NCBI RefSeq assembly: GCF_028823615.1
Contig: NZ_JAPEHT010000027.1
Location: 1 to 32,462 of the forward strand
DNA length: 32,462 bases
Source of the DNA: Planococcus sp. A6
GTDB taxonomy: Bacteria > Bacillota > Bacilli > Bacillales_A > Planococcaceae
Reading direction: 5' to 3'
This document shows positions 6,997 through 14,624 of the stretch, in pieces. Below the pieces are notes generated by a model. That model made no database searches and was not told the DNA's origin. It was given only the letters and a program-made list of their open reading frames with translations. The position numbers were made by a program, and so were the translations under genes. Numbering within the stretch: position 1 is the first letter of the stretch; every line of letters starts with the position of its first letter.

Positions 6997-8488
6997 GTTT
7001 CCCACCTCCTGTTGCATAATGCATAATAGTTTCCTGAGTCACTTCCTGCTTCGGCAAATCTGCCGTCAGTTTGCCTTCGTGCATGACGAGCACACGGTCT
7101 GCCATGCCGATCACTTCCGGAAGTTCGGAAGAAATCATCAGGATGGCAACGCCTCGAGCGGCCAATTCGTTGATGATCGAATAAATCTCTTTTTTTGCGC
7201 CGACATCGACTCCCCGTGTCGGCTCATCGAGTATGAGCACATCCGGTTCGATGCCGAGCCATTTCGCGATGACGACTTTTTGCTGGTTGCCTCCGCTCAG
7301 CGATTTGGCTGCTTGGTCTGGCCCTGATGTCCGGATGCCAAGACGTTTCACCATCCGGTCGTACAGGCTGCGTTCTTTGTCTTTCGACAGCAATCCTTTT
7401 TTAGAAATGGATTCAAAGTTCGCCATGCTGATGTTTTCTTCGACTGTAAAATCGACGATCAGCCCTTCGGATTTGCGGTCTTCGGTCACGTAGCCGATGC
7501 CGAGCTCTTTCGCTTTTTGCGGATTGTCGATTTTCGCAGGCTTGCCATCGAGTTCCACAGTTCCTGAATCCGCTTTCTTATAACCGAATAAAGACTGCGC
7601 CACTTCTGTGCGCCCTGCCCCCATCAGCCCAGCAATCGAAACGATTTCCCCTTTATGGATATCGAAGGAAATATCTTCAAAGCAATCTTTCCGCGATAGG
7701 CCTTTAACCGATAGTTTCACATCGCCTATTGATGAGCTTCGTTCCGGGAAACGGTCGCCGAGTTCACGGCCGACCATCAACTGGACAATTTCTTCGAAGC
7801 TGGTTTCGCTGATCTTCCGTTCACCGACGAATTCACCGTCGCGCAATATGGTAATGCGGTCGCACAGCGAAAAAATTTCTTCCATGCGATGTGAAATATA
7901 GACGAACGATACGCCGCGCTTTTGCAGGTCGCGGATGGTCACGAATAAAGTTTCGATTTCGCGGTCCGTCAGTGCGGCCGTCGGTTCATCCATGATGATC
8001 ATTTCCGCATCCATCGACAAAGCTTTGCCGATTTCCACCAATTGCTGCTGTCCGACAGACAATGTGCTTGCGGGAAGCGATGGGTCGATATCGAGCCCTA
8101 AATCCCCTAAAATCTTTTTCGTTTTGCGTTCCATGTCTTTTGTCTTCAGGATTCCTGTGCGCCCGACGGTTTCCTCACGGCCGAGAAAGAGATTGTCCGC
8201 AATCGACAGGTGCGGCAGGATATTCAATTCCTGGTGGATGACGGCGATGCCTTCCGCTTCCGCCTGCTTTGGCGAAGTGAATTCAACTTTTTTGCCCTTC
8301 ACTTCCACCGTTCCGGAGTCACGCGTGTAGATGCCGGACATGATTTTCATCAAGGTCGATTTCCCGGCGCCGTTCTCGCCCATCAAGGCGTGGATTTCGC
8401 CTTTTTCAAGAGAAAAGTGGACGTTTTTCAAGACGTTGTTGCCGCTGAACGACTTGCAAATATCGGTCATGTTGATCATATTGATCAT
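6977..8488 (-). CDS. rbsA: Ribose import ATP-binding protein
   Basis: A roughly 503-residue double ABC ATPase energising ribose uptake. The first domain has Walker A GENGAGKST (37-45), signature LSVGQQQ (143-149) and Walker B IIMDEPT (164-170). The second has the degenerate Walker A GLMGAGRTE (287-295) usual in sugar importers, LSGGNQQ (397-403) and LILDEP (418-423). The frame opens at an ATG at 8506 that overlaps the rbsD stop (TAATG). An AGGTG element six bases before the ATG at 8488 favours that start. Further in-frame ATGs at 8479 and 8470 cannot be excluded. Its partners rbsC and rbsB follow directly. Confidence 0.93.
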   Translation of the reverse strand: MINMINMTDICKSFSGNNVLKNVHFSLEKGEIHALMGENGAGKSTLMKIMSGIYTRDSGTVEVKGKKVEFTSPKQAEAEGIAVIHQELNILPHLSIADNLFLGREETVGRTGILKTKDMERKTKKILGDLGLDIDPSLPASTLSVGQQQLVEIGKALSMDAEMIIMDEPTAALTDREIETLFVTIRDLQKRGVSFVYISHRMEEIFSLCDRITILRDGEFVGERKISETSFEEIVQLMVGRELGDRFPERSSSIGDVKLSVKGLSRKDCFEDISFDIHKGEIVSIAGLMGAGRTEVAQSLFGYKKADSGTVELDGKPAKIDNPQKAKELGIGYVTEDRKSEGLIVDFTVEENISMANFESISKKGLLSKDKERSLYDRMVKRLGIRTSGPDQAAKSLSGGNQQKVVIAKWLGIEPDVLILDEPTRGVDVGAKKEIYSIINELAARGVAILMISSELPEVIGMADRVLVMHEGKLTADLPKQEVTQETIMHYATGGGKLEAEVR

Positions 8489-8505
8489 TTCGTTCACCTG
8501 CCTCA

Positions 8506-8892
8506 TTAAAAGATGACGCCCGACTGGAGAATGACATTCGCATACGGGCTTGCTTCCCCTGTGCGGATGATCAGCTTGGCGTTATGGCTCATCGCCTTTA
8601 ATTCCTCGTGGCTCAGGTAGCGGCAATCCAATTGCTGTTGCATGCCAGCTTCCAAGCCTTTATTGTGATCGCTTATTTCCCGGGCAATATAAGCCGCTTC
8701 CGCTTCGAAATCCTCAAGCACTGCAGCCAGCACCGTCTCAAAAGAAGGCTCCCCGATGCGGTAGGATAAATCGACGCATGGCACATGTTCCGGCACCGGC
8801 AGCCCGCAATCGGCAATGACGAGCAAATCAGTATGCCCGAACCGTGCCAAATGGCCGGCGATGTCACGATTGATCATGCCTTGTTTTTTCAT
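8506..8892 (-). CDS. rbsD: D-ribose pyranase
   Basis: A 128-residue protein that interconverts pyranose and furanose forms of ribose, so that RbsK receives the furanose. The family features are intact: MKKQGMINRDIAGHLARFGH with catalytic H20, then DLLVIADCGLPVP, and a C-terminal IIRTGEASPYANVIL. Length is normal for RbsD. The start ATG overlaps the rbsK stop by four bases (ATGA), and its stop overlaps the first possible rbsA start. This indicates a tightly coupled operon. Confidence 0.94.
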   Translation of the reverse strand: MKKQGMINRDIAGHLARFGHTDLLVIADCGLPVPEHVPCVDLSYRIGEPSFETVLAAVLEDFEAEAAYIAREISDHNKGLEAGMQQQLDCRYLSHEELKAMSHNAKLIIRTGEASPYANVILQSGVIF

Positions 8893-9767
8893 TTTGCTGC
8901 CTCCATCCGGGAAACGACTTCCGTACGGTTCGGCATGCCGCCTTGCGCCCCGAATTTCTCCACTGATAAGGAGGCAGCGGCGTTGGCAAAGCGGACAGCT
9001 TCTTTGAACTCGCTGCCTTCAGCTAGTGCAACTGCCAAGGCACCGTTAAAAGTATCTCCCGCGCCCGTCGTATCGACCGCTTGTGTCGGAAACCCTTCGA
9101 CAGTTACATGCTTGTCGCCATCGAAATAGCGGGCACCGTTTTTTCCGAGCGTCACGACCATGCGATTCGGATAGCGTTCCAGTTCAAGTTCCCAATTGGT
9201 GCCGAACAGCTCTTCCGCTTCGGTTTCATTCGGCGTCAAGAAGTCCGCTTGTTTCATCGCCTCCGTGAACCCGCCAGCTGGCGCTGGATTCAAAATAGCC
9301 GGGACCCCGAGTTCTTTGGCAAGCTGCAGCGTATATTCCACGACCGGAATCGGCAGTTCCAACTGCAGAATGACCATCGAACTTTTTTCGATTGCCTTTT
9401 TCTGTGCATCGATGTCCGATTTCGTCAGTTCGTGGTTGGCACCTGGGACGACGATGATGCGATTGTCGCCTTCTGACAATAGGATATTAGCGATTCCGCT
9501 CGCCCCATCCGTTTTTTTGACACCTTGTGTGTCAATCTGTTCTGTTTCTAGCCCCTCGAGAAGTTGTGTACCGAATGCGTCGCTGCCGACTGCCCCGACG
9601 ATATGGACTTGGTCCCCGAGCCTCGCTGCTGCGACTGCCTGATTGGCGCCTTTTCCGCCAGGCACGGTCGTATATAAATTCCCTAGCACCGTTTCGCCTT
9701 GCTTCGGAAAGCGTTCCGTTCCGACCACAAGATCCATATTGATGCTGCCTACTACTGTAATCATCAT
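8889..9767 (-). CDS. rbsK: Ribokinase
   Basis: A 292-residue PfkB-family kinase converting ribose to ribose 5-phosphate. It shows GSINMDLVVG at the N-terminus, the substrate loop GGKGANQAVAAARLG (about 38-52), NPAPAG, and the C-terminal signature DTTGAGDTFNGALAVAL containing the catalytic Asp and the anion hole. The start ATG overlaps the rbsR stop (ATGA). A second ATG follows directly at 9764; AAGGAG lies six bases before the first. Length and motifs are normal for the family. Confidence 0.94.
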   Translation of the reverse strand: MMITVVGSINMDLVVGTERFPKQGETVLGNLYTTVPGGKGANQAVAAARLGDQVHIVGAVGSDAFGTQLLEGLETEQIDTQGVKKTDGASGIANILLSEGDNRIIVVPGANHELTKSDIDAQKKAIEKSSMVILQLELPIPVVEYTLQLAKELGVPAILNPAPAGGFTEAMKQADFLTPNETEAEELFGTNWELELERYPNRMVVTLGKNGARYFDGDKHVTVEGFPTQAVDTTGAGDTFNGALAVALAEGSEFKEAVRFANAAASLSVEKFGAQGGMPNRTEVVSRMEAAK

Positions 9768-10744
9768 TCCACACTCCTTGTTGTGCCCCGCAAGATCAGC
9801 TTGACCGGAATTTCGTAGAAGCTTTCTTCCACAGGTTTGTTCTCGATTCGCTTGATCAAGATGCGGGTGGCAATTGCGCCCATTTTGTAGACGTCCTGGG
9901 CGATGGTCGAGAGGCCCGGCGACAGCATTTCACCCATTGCAATGCCGTCAAAACCGATAATCTGCAAATCGTCCGGCACGTTTCTGCCGAGTATTGCAGC
10001 CGCTTTCAAAGCCCCCGCTGCCGACACATCGCTCGAGGCGAAAATGCCGTCAATTGCTGGGTTGGCCTTCAGTTCCCGCTTCACGATTTTCTGTGAGTCC
10101 GCGTAATGGAACGGGCAGGTGACGATACGGTAATCGACATCCGATTTTCCGATTGCTTCCATGAACCCGTCATAGCGGTCATTTGCAGGGTTCAATGCTT
10201 CCGGTCCCCGCAGAAACAAGATGTTTCGGCATCCGCGTTCGAGCAATGCATTCGTCCCAAGCACCGCTCCCTCTTTATTATTCGATGAGACCACGGGGAT
10301 CTTTTCGTTGATCGCCCGGTCCAGTGCCACAATCGGCAGCTTCGTATCCGCATAATGCGGCGCGTCGAGCTGATTCGATGTCACGATAAAACCGGCGATG
10401 TATTTCTTCTTCAAGGTTTCGATATAGTTCTTCTCTTTTTTCGGGTCTTCGTCTGAGTTGCACAAGATAACGGTATAGCCATAGCTCAGAGCGACATCTT
10501 CCACCGCCCGCGCAAGCTCCGGGAAAAACGGGTTCGTGATATCCGGCAAAATGAGGCCGATTAAACTGGAACGTTTCGTGTTCAAAGAGCGTGCGACCGG
10601 ATTCAATTCATATTCCAATTCCTCGACTGCTTCTGTCACCGCTTTGGCGGCATCGGCGCTGACATAGCCGCTGCCATTCAAAAAACGTGAAACCGTCGCA
10701 ACGGAAACGCCTGCTTTTTTCGCCACATCTCTAATCGTTGTCAT
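9764..10744 (-). CDS. rbsR: LacI-family ribose operon repressor
   Basis: A 326-residue regulator. The N-terminal LacI helix-turn-helix (TTIRDVAKKAGVSVATVSRFLNG, residues 2-24) is followed by a hinge (LNPVARSL) and a periplasmic-binding-like ligand domain (LIGLILPDITNPFFPELA onward). It should bind the 22-base palindrome just upstream of its own start and so control the whole operon in response to ribose. GGAGA lies about seven bases before the ATG. As in Bacillus, rbsR is the first gene, so it is autoregulated by position. Confidence 0.92.
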   Translation of the reverse strand: MTTIRDVAKKAGVSVATVSRFLNGSGYVSADAAKAVTEAVEELEYELNPVARSLNTKRSSLIGLILPDITNPFFPELARAVEDVALSYGYTVILCNSDEDPKKEKNYIETLKKKYIAGFIVTSNQLDAPHYADTKLPIVALDRAINEKIPVVSSNNKEGAVLGTNALLERGCRNILFLRGPEALNPANDRYDGFMEAIGKSDVDYRIVTCPFHYADSQKIVKRELKANPAIDGIFASSDVSAAGALKAAAILGRNVPDDLQIIGFDGIAMGEMLSPGLSTIAQDVYKMGAIATRILIKRIENKPVEESFYEIPVKLILRGTTRSVE

Positions 10745-10765
10745 CGCTCTTCTCCGTTCTCAGGT

Positions 10766-10787
10766 TATGTGTAACCGGTTACACATA
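10766..10787. promoter_or_regulatory. RbsR operator, overlapping a near-match to a CcpA cre site
   Basis: A 22-base perfect palindrome with half-site TATGTGTAACC and central CG, as is typical for LacI-family operators. It begins at the last base of the -10 element and covers the start of transcription. The inner TGTAACCGGTTACA also fits the cre core TGNAANCGNWNNCW, so RbsR and CcpA could share it. Confidence 0.85.
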
Positions 10788-10815
10788 CTATAAAACGTCC
10801 CTTTCTGCTTGTCAA
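10787..10815 (-). promoter_or_regulatory. SigA promoter of the rbs operon
   Basis: On the minus strand TTGACA (10815-10810) and TATAGT (10792-10787) are 17 bases apart, an almost ideal SigA promoter. Confidence 0.9.
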
Positions 10816-10824
10816 CGTGATTTG

Positions 10825-10848
10825 ATATTTTGGTATTTTTCAAAATAT
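10825..10848. repeat. AT-rich inverted repeat upstream of the rbs promoter
   Basis: Perfect eight-base arms ATATTTTG (10825-10832) and CAAAATAT (10841-10848) surround eight bases. It lies just upstream of the rbs -35 element and abuts the terminator of the preceding transcription unit. It could be an UP-like or protein-binding element, or simply AT-rich chance. Confidence 0.4.
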
Positions 10849-10849
10849 A

Positions 10850-10881
10850 TAAAAACACCCCGACAATGGTGTCGGGGTGTT
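10850..10881 (-). terminator. Terminator after the rhodanese-like gene
   Basis: A 12-base perfect stem (10854-10865 with 10870-10881) with a four-base loop is followed by T on the minus strand. It lies directly after the stop of the rhodanese-like gene. Confidence 0.9.
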
Positions 10882-10886
10882 CATAA

Positions 10887-11255
10887 TCAATATACCAGCA
10901 TCCGCTCGCCGCAGTTTTCTTCGGTTAAGCTATAGCTGATAACGTTTTTTCCTTTTTTCCGCAACAAGCGGACAGCCATATTCTTTTCCATTTCATCGGA
11001 AGCGATGACATGGATCAGACGGTCCGGTATTTCTTCATAGCTGCGGATAAAATAAGCGACCGGCAGTTCGAATGCACCTTCTACGGGATCTTTATAGGAA
11101 ATATTATAGGCTCTTACATCCAGCAAGAGAATATCGTCATTTTCTTTCAAGTTGTCGGCACAGTCGTGCTGGACCCCTTTGGCCGTGACATAGCGTTTAT
11201 AGAAACCGTTGGAGCCGGCAAGAGCCAGCAACGCGATCGGGATGCCAATACTCAT
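10887..11255 (-). CDS. Small rhodanese-fold protein without the active-site cysteine
   Basis: A 122-residue protein with a short hydrophobic N-terminus (IPIALLALAG), possibly a membrane anchor. A rhodanese-like domain follows, recognisable from DILLLDVRAY (41-50), the ELPVAYF segment, and LLRKKGKNVISYSL. Where active rhodaneses carry Cys at the start of the catalytic loop, this protein reads VIASDEMEKN, with Ala85 in place of Cys. It should therefore not transfer sulfur by the standard mechanism. It follows the persulfide dioxygenase gene in the same direction, about 80 bases downstream past a hairpin. It is probably part of the same unit or fed by readthrough. The domain assignment is moderate; the function is unknown. 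Confidence 0.65.
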   Translation of the reverse strand: MSIGIPIALLALAGSNGFYKRYVTAKGVQHDCADNLKENDDILLLDVRAYNISYKDPVEGAFELPVAYFIRSYEEIPDRLIHVIASDEMEKNMAVRLLRKKGKNVISYSLTEENCGERMLVY

Positions 11256-11298
11256 TGTTTCGATCTTCCCCTTCTGGATTGTGTTTTTTTCAAAGAGA

Positions 11299-11326
11299 AA
11301 CCGCCGAAGCCAAGGCTTAAGCGGTT
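11299..11326 (-). terminator. Hairpin between the cstB-like gene and the rhodanese-like gene
   Basis: A two-part stem (11299-11304/11321-11326 and 11307-11311/11314-11318) is followed on the minus strand by only an interrupted T stretch. It may be a leaky terminator or a processing or stability element. Confidence 0.5.
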
Positions 11327-11335
11327 ATATTGCTA

Positions 11336-12748
11336 TTATTGTTTCACGGCTGCGACTTCTTGCTGCCATTTGCTGTAGCCGCCTGTCATATTGACCAAGT
11401 TATCGATGCCGTTCGCTTTCAGTACACTTGCAGCGATAGCAGAACGGGCGCCCGCCTGGCATTGCACGATGATAGTTTTGTCTGTATCCACTTCATCCAA
11501 GCGATTTTTCAAGATACCGACCATGATGTGCTCGGCGTTATCGATATGCCCTTCATCGAATTCCGTCTGATTGCGGACATCGAGCACATACGCTTCGCCT
11601 TTTTCGACCATCTCATTCGCTTCGGATGGCGAGACGTTTTTATAAGAAGCCAAGTTGTCCGCTTGTGCCAGGACAGTTTCTGCCTCTGCAAAACCGTAGA
11701 CTTCATCGATTCCGACTGAACGGAGGGCAACCAATGCTTCATCGAGTACTTCCGTGTCGAGAAGCAAGTACAAGGGTTTGTTGTAATCAACGACCCATCC
11801 TGCCCAGTTCGTGAAGGAATTATTGAACGGAATGTTGATCGTTCCTTGGATATGGCCTTTGCTGTAGGCATCTGCCGGACGCATATCGAGTACTTGTTTG
11901 CCTTCTGCAAGAAGCGCTTCGATATCTGCGGCTGATGTAATTTCTTTCAGTTCCGGCAAGTCTTTGATCAGTTTCTGGCCGACTTTATTGACCGATTTCA
12001 TCACTGCGAAGTAATACGGCGGCTCCGGTTGGCCTTCGAGCAAAGCTTTCTTGAAAGAAGCTTCATCATCGAATTGCATCGCCCAGTTAAAGGCTTTTTC
12101 GTAACCGACTGTCGTCGATGGAACCGCGCCGAGCGCTTTACCGCAAGCGGATCCGGCCCCATGAGCCGGCCAAACTTGTAAATAATCCGGAAGCGCCTTG
12201 AAGCGTTCAATCGATTTGAACATCGACGCAGCACCTGAATCGGACGTACCTTGGATGCCTGCCGCTTTTTCCAGAAGGTCTGGGCGTCCGACGTCGCCAA
12301 CAAAGACAAAGTCGCCTGTAAAGATGCCCATCGGCTTATCCGCGGATCCTCCTTTATCCGTCAATAGGAATGAAATGCTCTCCGGGGTATGGCCTGGCGT
12401 GTGCATCACGTCAAATACCAGGTTGCCGATTTTGAACTGGTCGCCGTCTTTCAATAGTTGATGGCTGATTCCATCCAGGTTCTGATATTTCCAATCGGCA
12501 TCGCCTTCATCCGAAACATAGAGCTTCGTGCCGAAACGGTCATTCAGTTCCCGTGAACCGGATACAAAGTCAGCATGGATATGCGTTTCAAGAGCGCCAA
12601 CAAAATTCAGTTTCTCTTTTTTTGCCAGTTCTTCGTATGCTGTGATATCGCGCATCGGATCAACGACGACTGCTTCGCCTGTTTTTTGGCACCCTACTAC
12701 ATAAGATGCGTGAGCCAATTTTTCGTCATAGAAATATCGTAGTAACAT
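11336..12748 (-). CDS. CstB-like persulfide dioxygenase-rhodanese (MBL fold plus two rhodanese domains)
   Basis: A 470-residue fusion. Residues 1 to about 235 are a metallo-beta-lactamase domain of the persulfide dioxygenase type. It has THIHAD (H56, H58, D60), HTPGHTPES (116-124), GDFVFVGDVGRPD and VWPAHGAGSACG. About 265-345 is a rhodanese domain without a catalytic Cys. About 370-465 is an active-type rhodanese with CQAGARS (Cys430). This layout matches staphylococcal CstB, which oxidises persulfides and forms thiosulfate in sulfide detoxification. AAAGGAG lies nine bases before the ATG. The promoter carries a CsoR/CstR-type operator, which supports control by reactive sulfur species. It could also be labelled a generic MBL-fold hydrolase, but the architecture argues for CstB. 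Confidence 0.88.
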   Translation of the reverse strand: MLLRYFYDEKLAHASYVVGCQKTGEAVVVDPMRDITAYEELAKKEKLNFVGALETHIHADFVSGSRELNDRFGTKLYVSDEGDADWKYQNLDGISHQLLKDGDQFKIGNLVFDVMHTPGHTPESISFLLTDKGGSADKPMGIFTGDFVFVGDVGRPDLLEKAAGIQGTSDSGAASMFKSIERFKALPDYLQVWPAHGAGSACGKALGAVPSTTVGYEKAFNWAMQFDDEASFKKALLEGQPEPPYYFAVMKSVNKVGQKLIKDLPELKEITSAADIEALLAEGKQVLDMRPADAYSKGHIQGTINIPFNNSFTNWAGWVVDYNKPLYLLLDTEVLDEALVALRSVGIDEVYGFAEAETVLAQADNLASYKNVSPSEANEMVEKGEAYVLDVRNQTEFDEGHIDNAEHIMVGILKNRLDEVDTDKTIIVQCQAGARSAIAASVLKANGIDNLVNMTGGYSKWQQEVAAVKQ

Positions 12749-12789
12749 GGAATCAATCTCCTTTTGTTTGTTTTCGTTTTCTTAAGATA

Positions 12790-12818
12790 AATATACCCCA
12801 CAGGGTATAAATTGTAAA
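12790..12818 (-). promoter_or_regulatory. Promoter of the cstB-like gene
   Basis: On the minus strand TTTACA (12818-12813) and TATATT (12795-12790) lie 17 bases apart, with the operator filling most of the spacer. Confidence 0.75.
12792..12809. promoter_or_regulatory. CsoR/CstR-type operator
   Basis: TATACCC-N4-GGGTATA is an 18-base palindrome with the GC-tract flanked by AT that is characteristic of CsoR-family repressor sites. It sits between -35 and -10 and overlaps the latter. Because the gene is a persulfide dioxygenase, CstR is the likely ligand. No csoR/cstR gene is in the window. Confidence 0.75.
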
Positions 12819-12859
12819 CACATATGCTTCACATTTTTATCAGCTTTCTTTAACACATT

Positions 12860-12900
12860 AAAAAAGCTCCAAAAGGGCAGCAACTGCGCTCTTGAAGCTT
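12860..12900 (-). terminator. Terminator after the broken crotonase gene
   Basis: An interrupted stem of about 14 base pairs (12864-12880 with 12884-12900) is followed on the minus strand by six T (12865-12860). It ends the thiolase transcription unit. Confidence 0.8.
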
Positions 12901-12909
12901 AAAGGCGTA

Positions 12910-13744
12910 TTATTTTTTTACATCAAAGAAATCCGGAAGCTCGCTCGCTTTCATCGGAAACTCCGCTTTACGCTTGTCGACAAAGGATTGAATGCCTTCA
13001 TCCGCATCAGCATTTTGCCCCGCCCAGTGGAGGAACTTCGATTCCGCGAGATGCGACTCATGCGGATGATCCGTGCCAAGCATCTTCCATAATAATTGGC
13101 GCGTAAAGCTATTGGATGTGGCGGCGGTATTTTGCGGTATTTTCTGCAATATCCCGTGCGATTTCATATGCTTTTTCAAGCGGATCTTCCGATTCATATT
13201 GCATGAGCCCCGCCTCCACCGCTTCAGCCGTCGGGATGTAGCGCCCCGTCAGTGTCCATTCGAGTGCTTTTCCGATGCCGACGATGCGCGGCAAAAACCA
13301 GCCGGAGGAAGCTTCCGGGCCGATGCCGCGGCGTCCGAAGACGAAGCCGATTTTCGCATCTTTTTTGACGATGCGGATATCCATCGGCAAAGTCATGGTC
13401 ATGCCGATGCCGACCGCAGGACCGTTGATGGCGGCAATGATCGGTTTTTTCACTTCATAGACTTGGTTGCTGACCTGCCCGCCGAGGTCACGGTATTCTT
13501 CCGCGCTTTGTTCGGAAGCGAATGTCGAGCCGCCGTCCGATAAGTCCATCCCAGCGCAAAACGCCCGCCCAGCACCGGTCACGACAATGACGCGCACTTC
13601 GTCGTCAGCATCCACATTGCGGTAGAAATCCAATAATTCTTCGTTCATTTGTTCCGTATAGGCGTTCATTTTTTCAGGGCGATTCAAGGTCAATGTCAGA
13701 ATCCCGTCCGATAATTCGGTTTTAATGGTTTCGTACAAGCGCAT
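12910..13744 (-). pseudogene. Enoyl-CoA hydratase/isomerase family gene, frameshifted
   Basis: Two overlapping frames together encode a crotonase-fold protein. The N-terminal 200 residues (to about 13144) run from LYETIK through LNRPEKMNAY, the oxyanion-hole FCAGMDLSDGG, INGPAVGIGMTMTLPMDIR and GIGPEASSGW. The C-terminal part in another frame ends GIQSFVDKRKAEFPM, the usual crotonase tail. The break is an exact tandem duplication of GCGGTATTTT (13124-13133 and 13134-13143, plus strand). Removing one copy restores an open frame reading AENTAATSNSFTRQLLW. As sequenced, translation stops after 211 residues without the tail helix. The intact form would be a PaaG/isomerase-like enzyme, since the first hydratase glutamate position is Met. 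Its start overlaps the upstream flavoprotein gene by 23 bases. Confidence 0.88.
13124..13143. repeat. 10-bp tandem duplication causing a frameshift
   Basis: GCGGTATTTT occurs twice, head to tail, with no base between. Its length is not a multiple of three, so it shifts the frame of the crotonase gene. This fits replication slippage. Confidence 0.9.
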
Positions 13745-14624
13745 TCACTCCCTCTTCATATTCCCGCTCCAGCTGCTCGACAGCTTCCTTGACCGTCTCG
13801 CGCTTCGTCACCGTTGTCACGCCGTGTCCCGCCGACCAAATATCACGCCATGCCTTGGCATTGACGAGATGAGACAAATCGACTTCTGTTTTCGGCTTTA
13901 AGGTTTTCGGATCGATGCCTTGTTTTTCAAGACTCGGGATGAGGACGTTCACCGGAACGCCGCTGAACGAATCGGTATAAAGAATGTCTTCGATCGAGGA
14001 ATCGATGACCATCTGTTTATACTCTTCGGGTGCGCTGCTTTCTTCTACCGCCAAAAAGCGCGTACCCATATAGGCATAATCTGCGCCCATTAATAAAGCA
14101 GCTGCCACATCTTGCCCGGTCGACAAAGAACCCGACAGGATGATGGTGCCGTCAAAGAACTTCTTGACCGCCGCAATGAAAGCGAACGGATTGAGCGTGC
14201 CCCCGTGCCCGCCAGCGCCTGCGCACACAAGGATCAATCCATCGACGCCGCTTTGTGCCGCTTTCTTCGCATGCTTCGCATTTGCTACATCTGAATAGAC
14301 GAGGCCGCCGTATGCGTGGACGATTTCGAGCACTTCTGCAGGCGAGCCAAGCGACGTGATGACAATCGGCGGCTGATGCTCACGGATCAATTCCACGTCT
14401 TCGTCATAGCGCTTGTTCGAACCACGGTGGCTGATGAAATTGACAGCCCACGGAATATCGCCAAGCGCTTCTTTCACTTCAACGAGCCATTTTGCACATT
14501 CTTCAGCGGGGCGCGCATTCAATAGAGGAAACGAGCCGATGACGCCGGCACGCCCTGATTCAATGACCATTTGAGGCGTCGATACAAGAAACATCGGCGC
14601 CACGATAACCGGCAGCTTAGGCAT
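13722..14624 (-). CDS. Nitronate monooxygenase-like FMN oxidoreductase (2-nitropropane dioxygenase family)
   Basis: About 300 residues with the TIM-barrel NMO/FabK-like fold. It shows IVAPMFLVSTP at the N-terminus, FISHRGSN, ITSLGSP, LVCAGAGGHGG with the conserved His (about 140), and the phosphate-binding ILSGSLSTGQDVAAALLMGADYAYMGTRF. Such enzymes oxidise alkyl nitronates or act as flavin-dependent enoyl reductases. The position between thiolase and crotonase genes suggests a role in acyl-CoA metabolism, or protection from nitro acids such as propionate-3-nitronate (inference). A TTG at 14630 is in frame; the ATG at 14624 is chosen. It overlaps the thiolase stop by eight bases. Confidence 0.85.
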   Translation of the reverse strand: MPKLPVIVAPMFLVSTPQMVIESGRAGVIGSFPLLNARPAEECAKWLVEVKEALGDIPWAVNFISHRGSNKRYDEDVELIREHQPPIVITSLGSPAEVLEIVHAYGGLVYSDVANAKHAKKAAQSGVDGLILVCAGAGGHGGTLNPFAFIAAVKKFFDGTIILSGSLSTGQDVAAALLMGADYAYMGTRFLAVEESSAPEEYKQMVIDSSIEDILYTDSFSGVPVNVLIPSLEKQGIDPKTLKPKTEVDLSHLVNAKAWRDIWSAGHGVTTVTKRETVKEAVEQLEREYEEGVNALVRNH

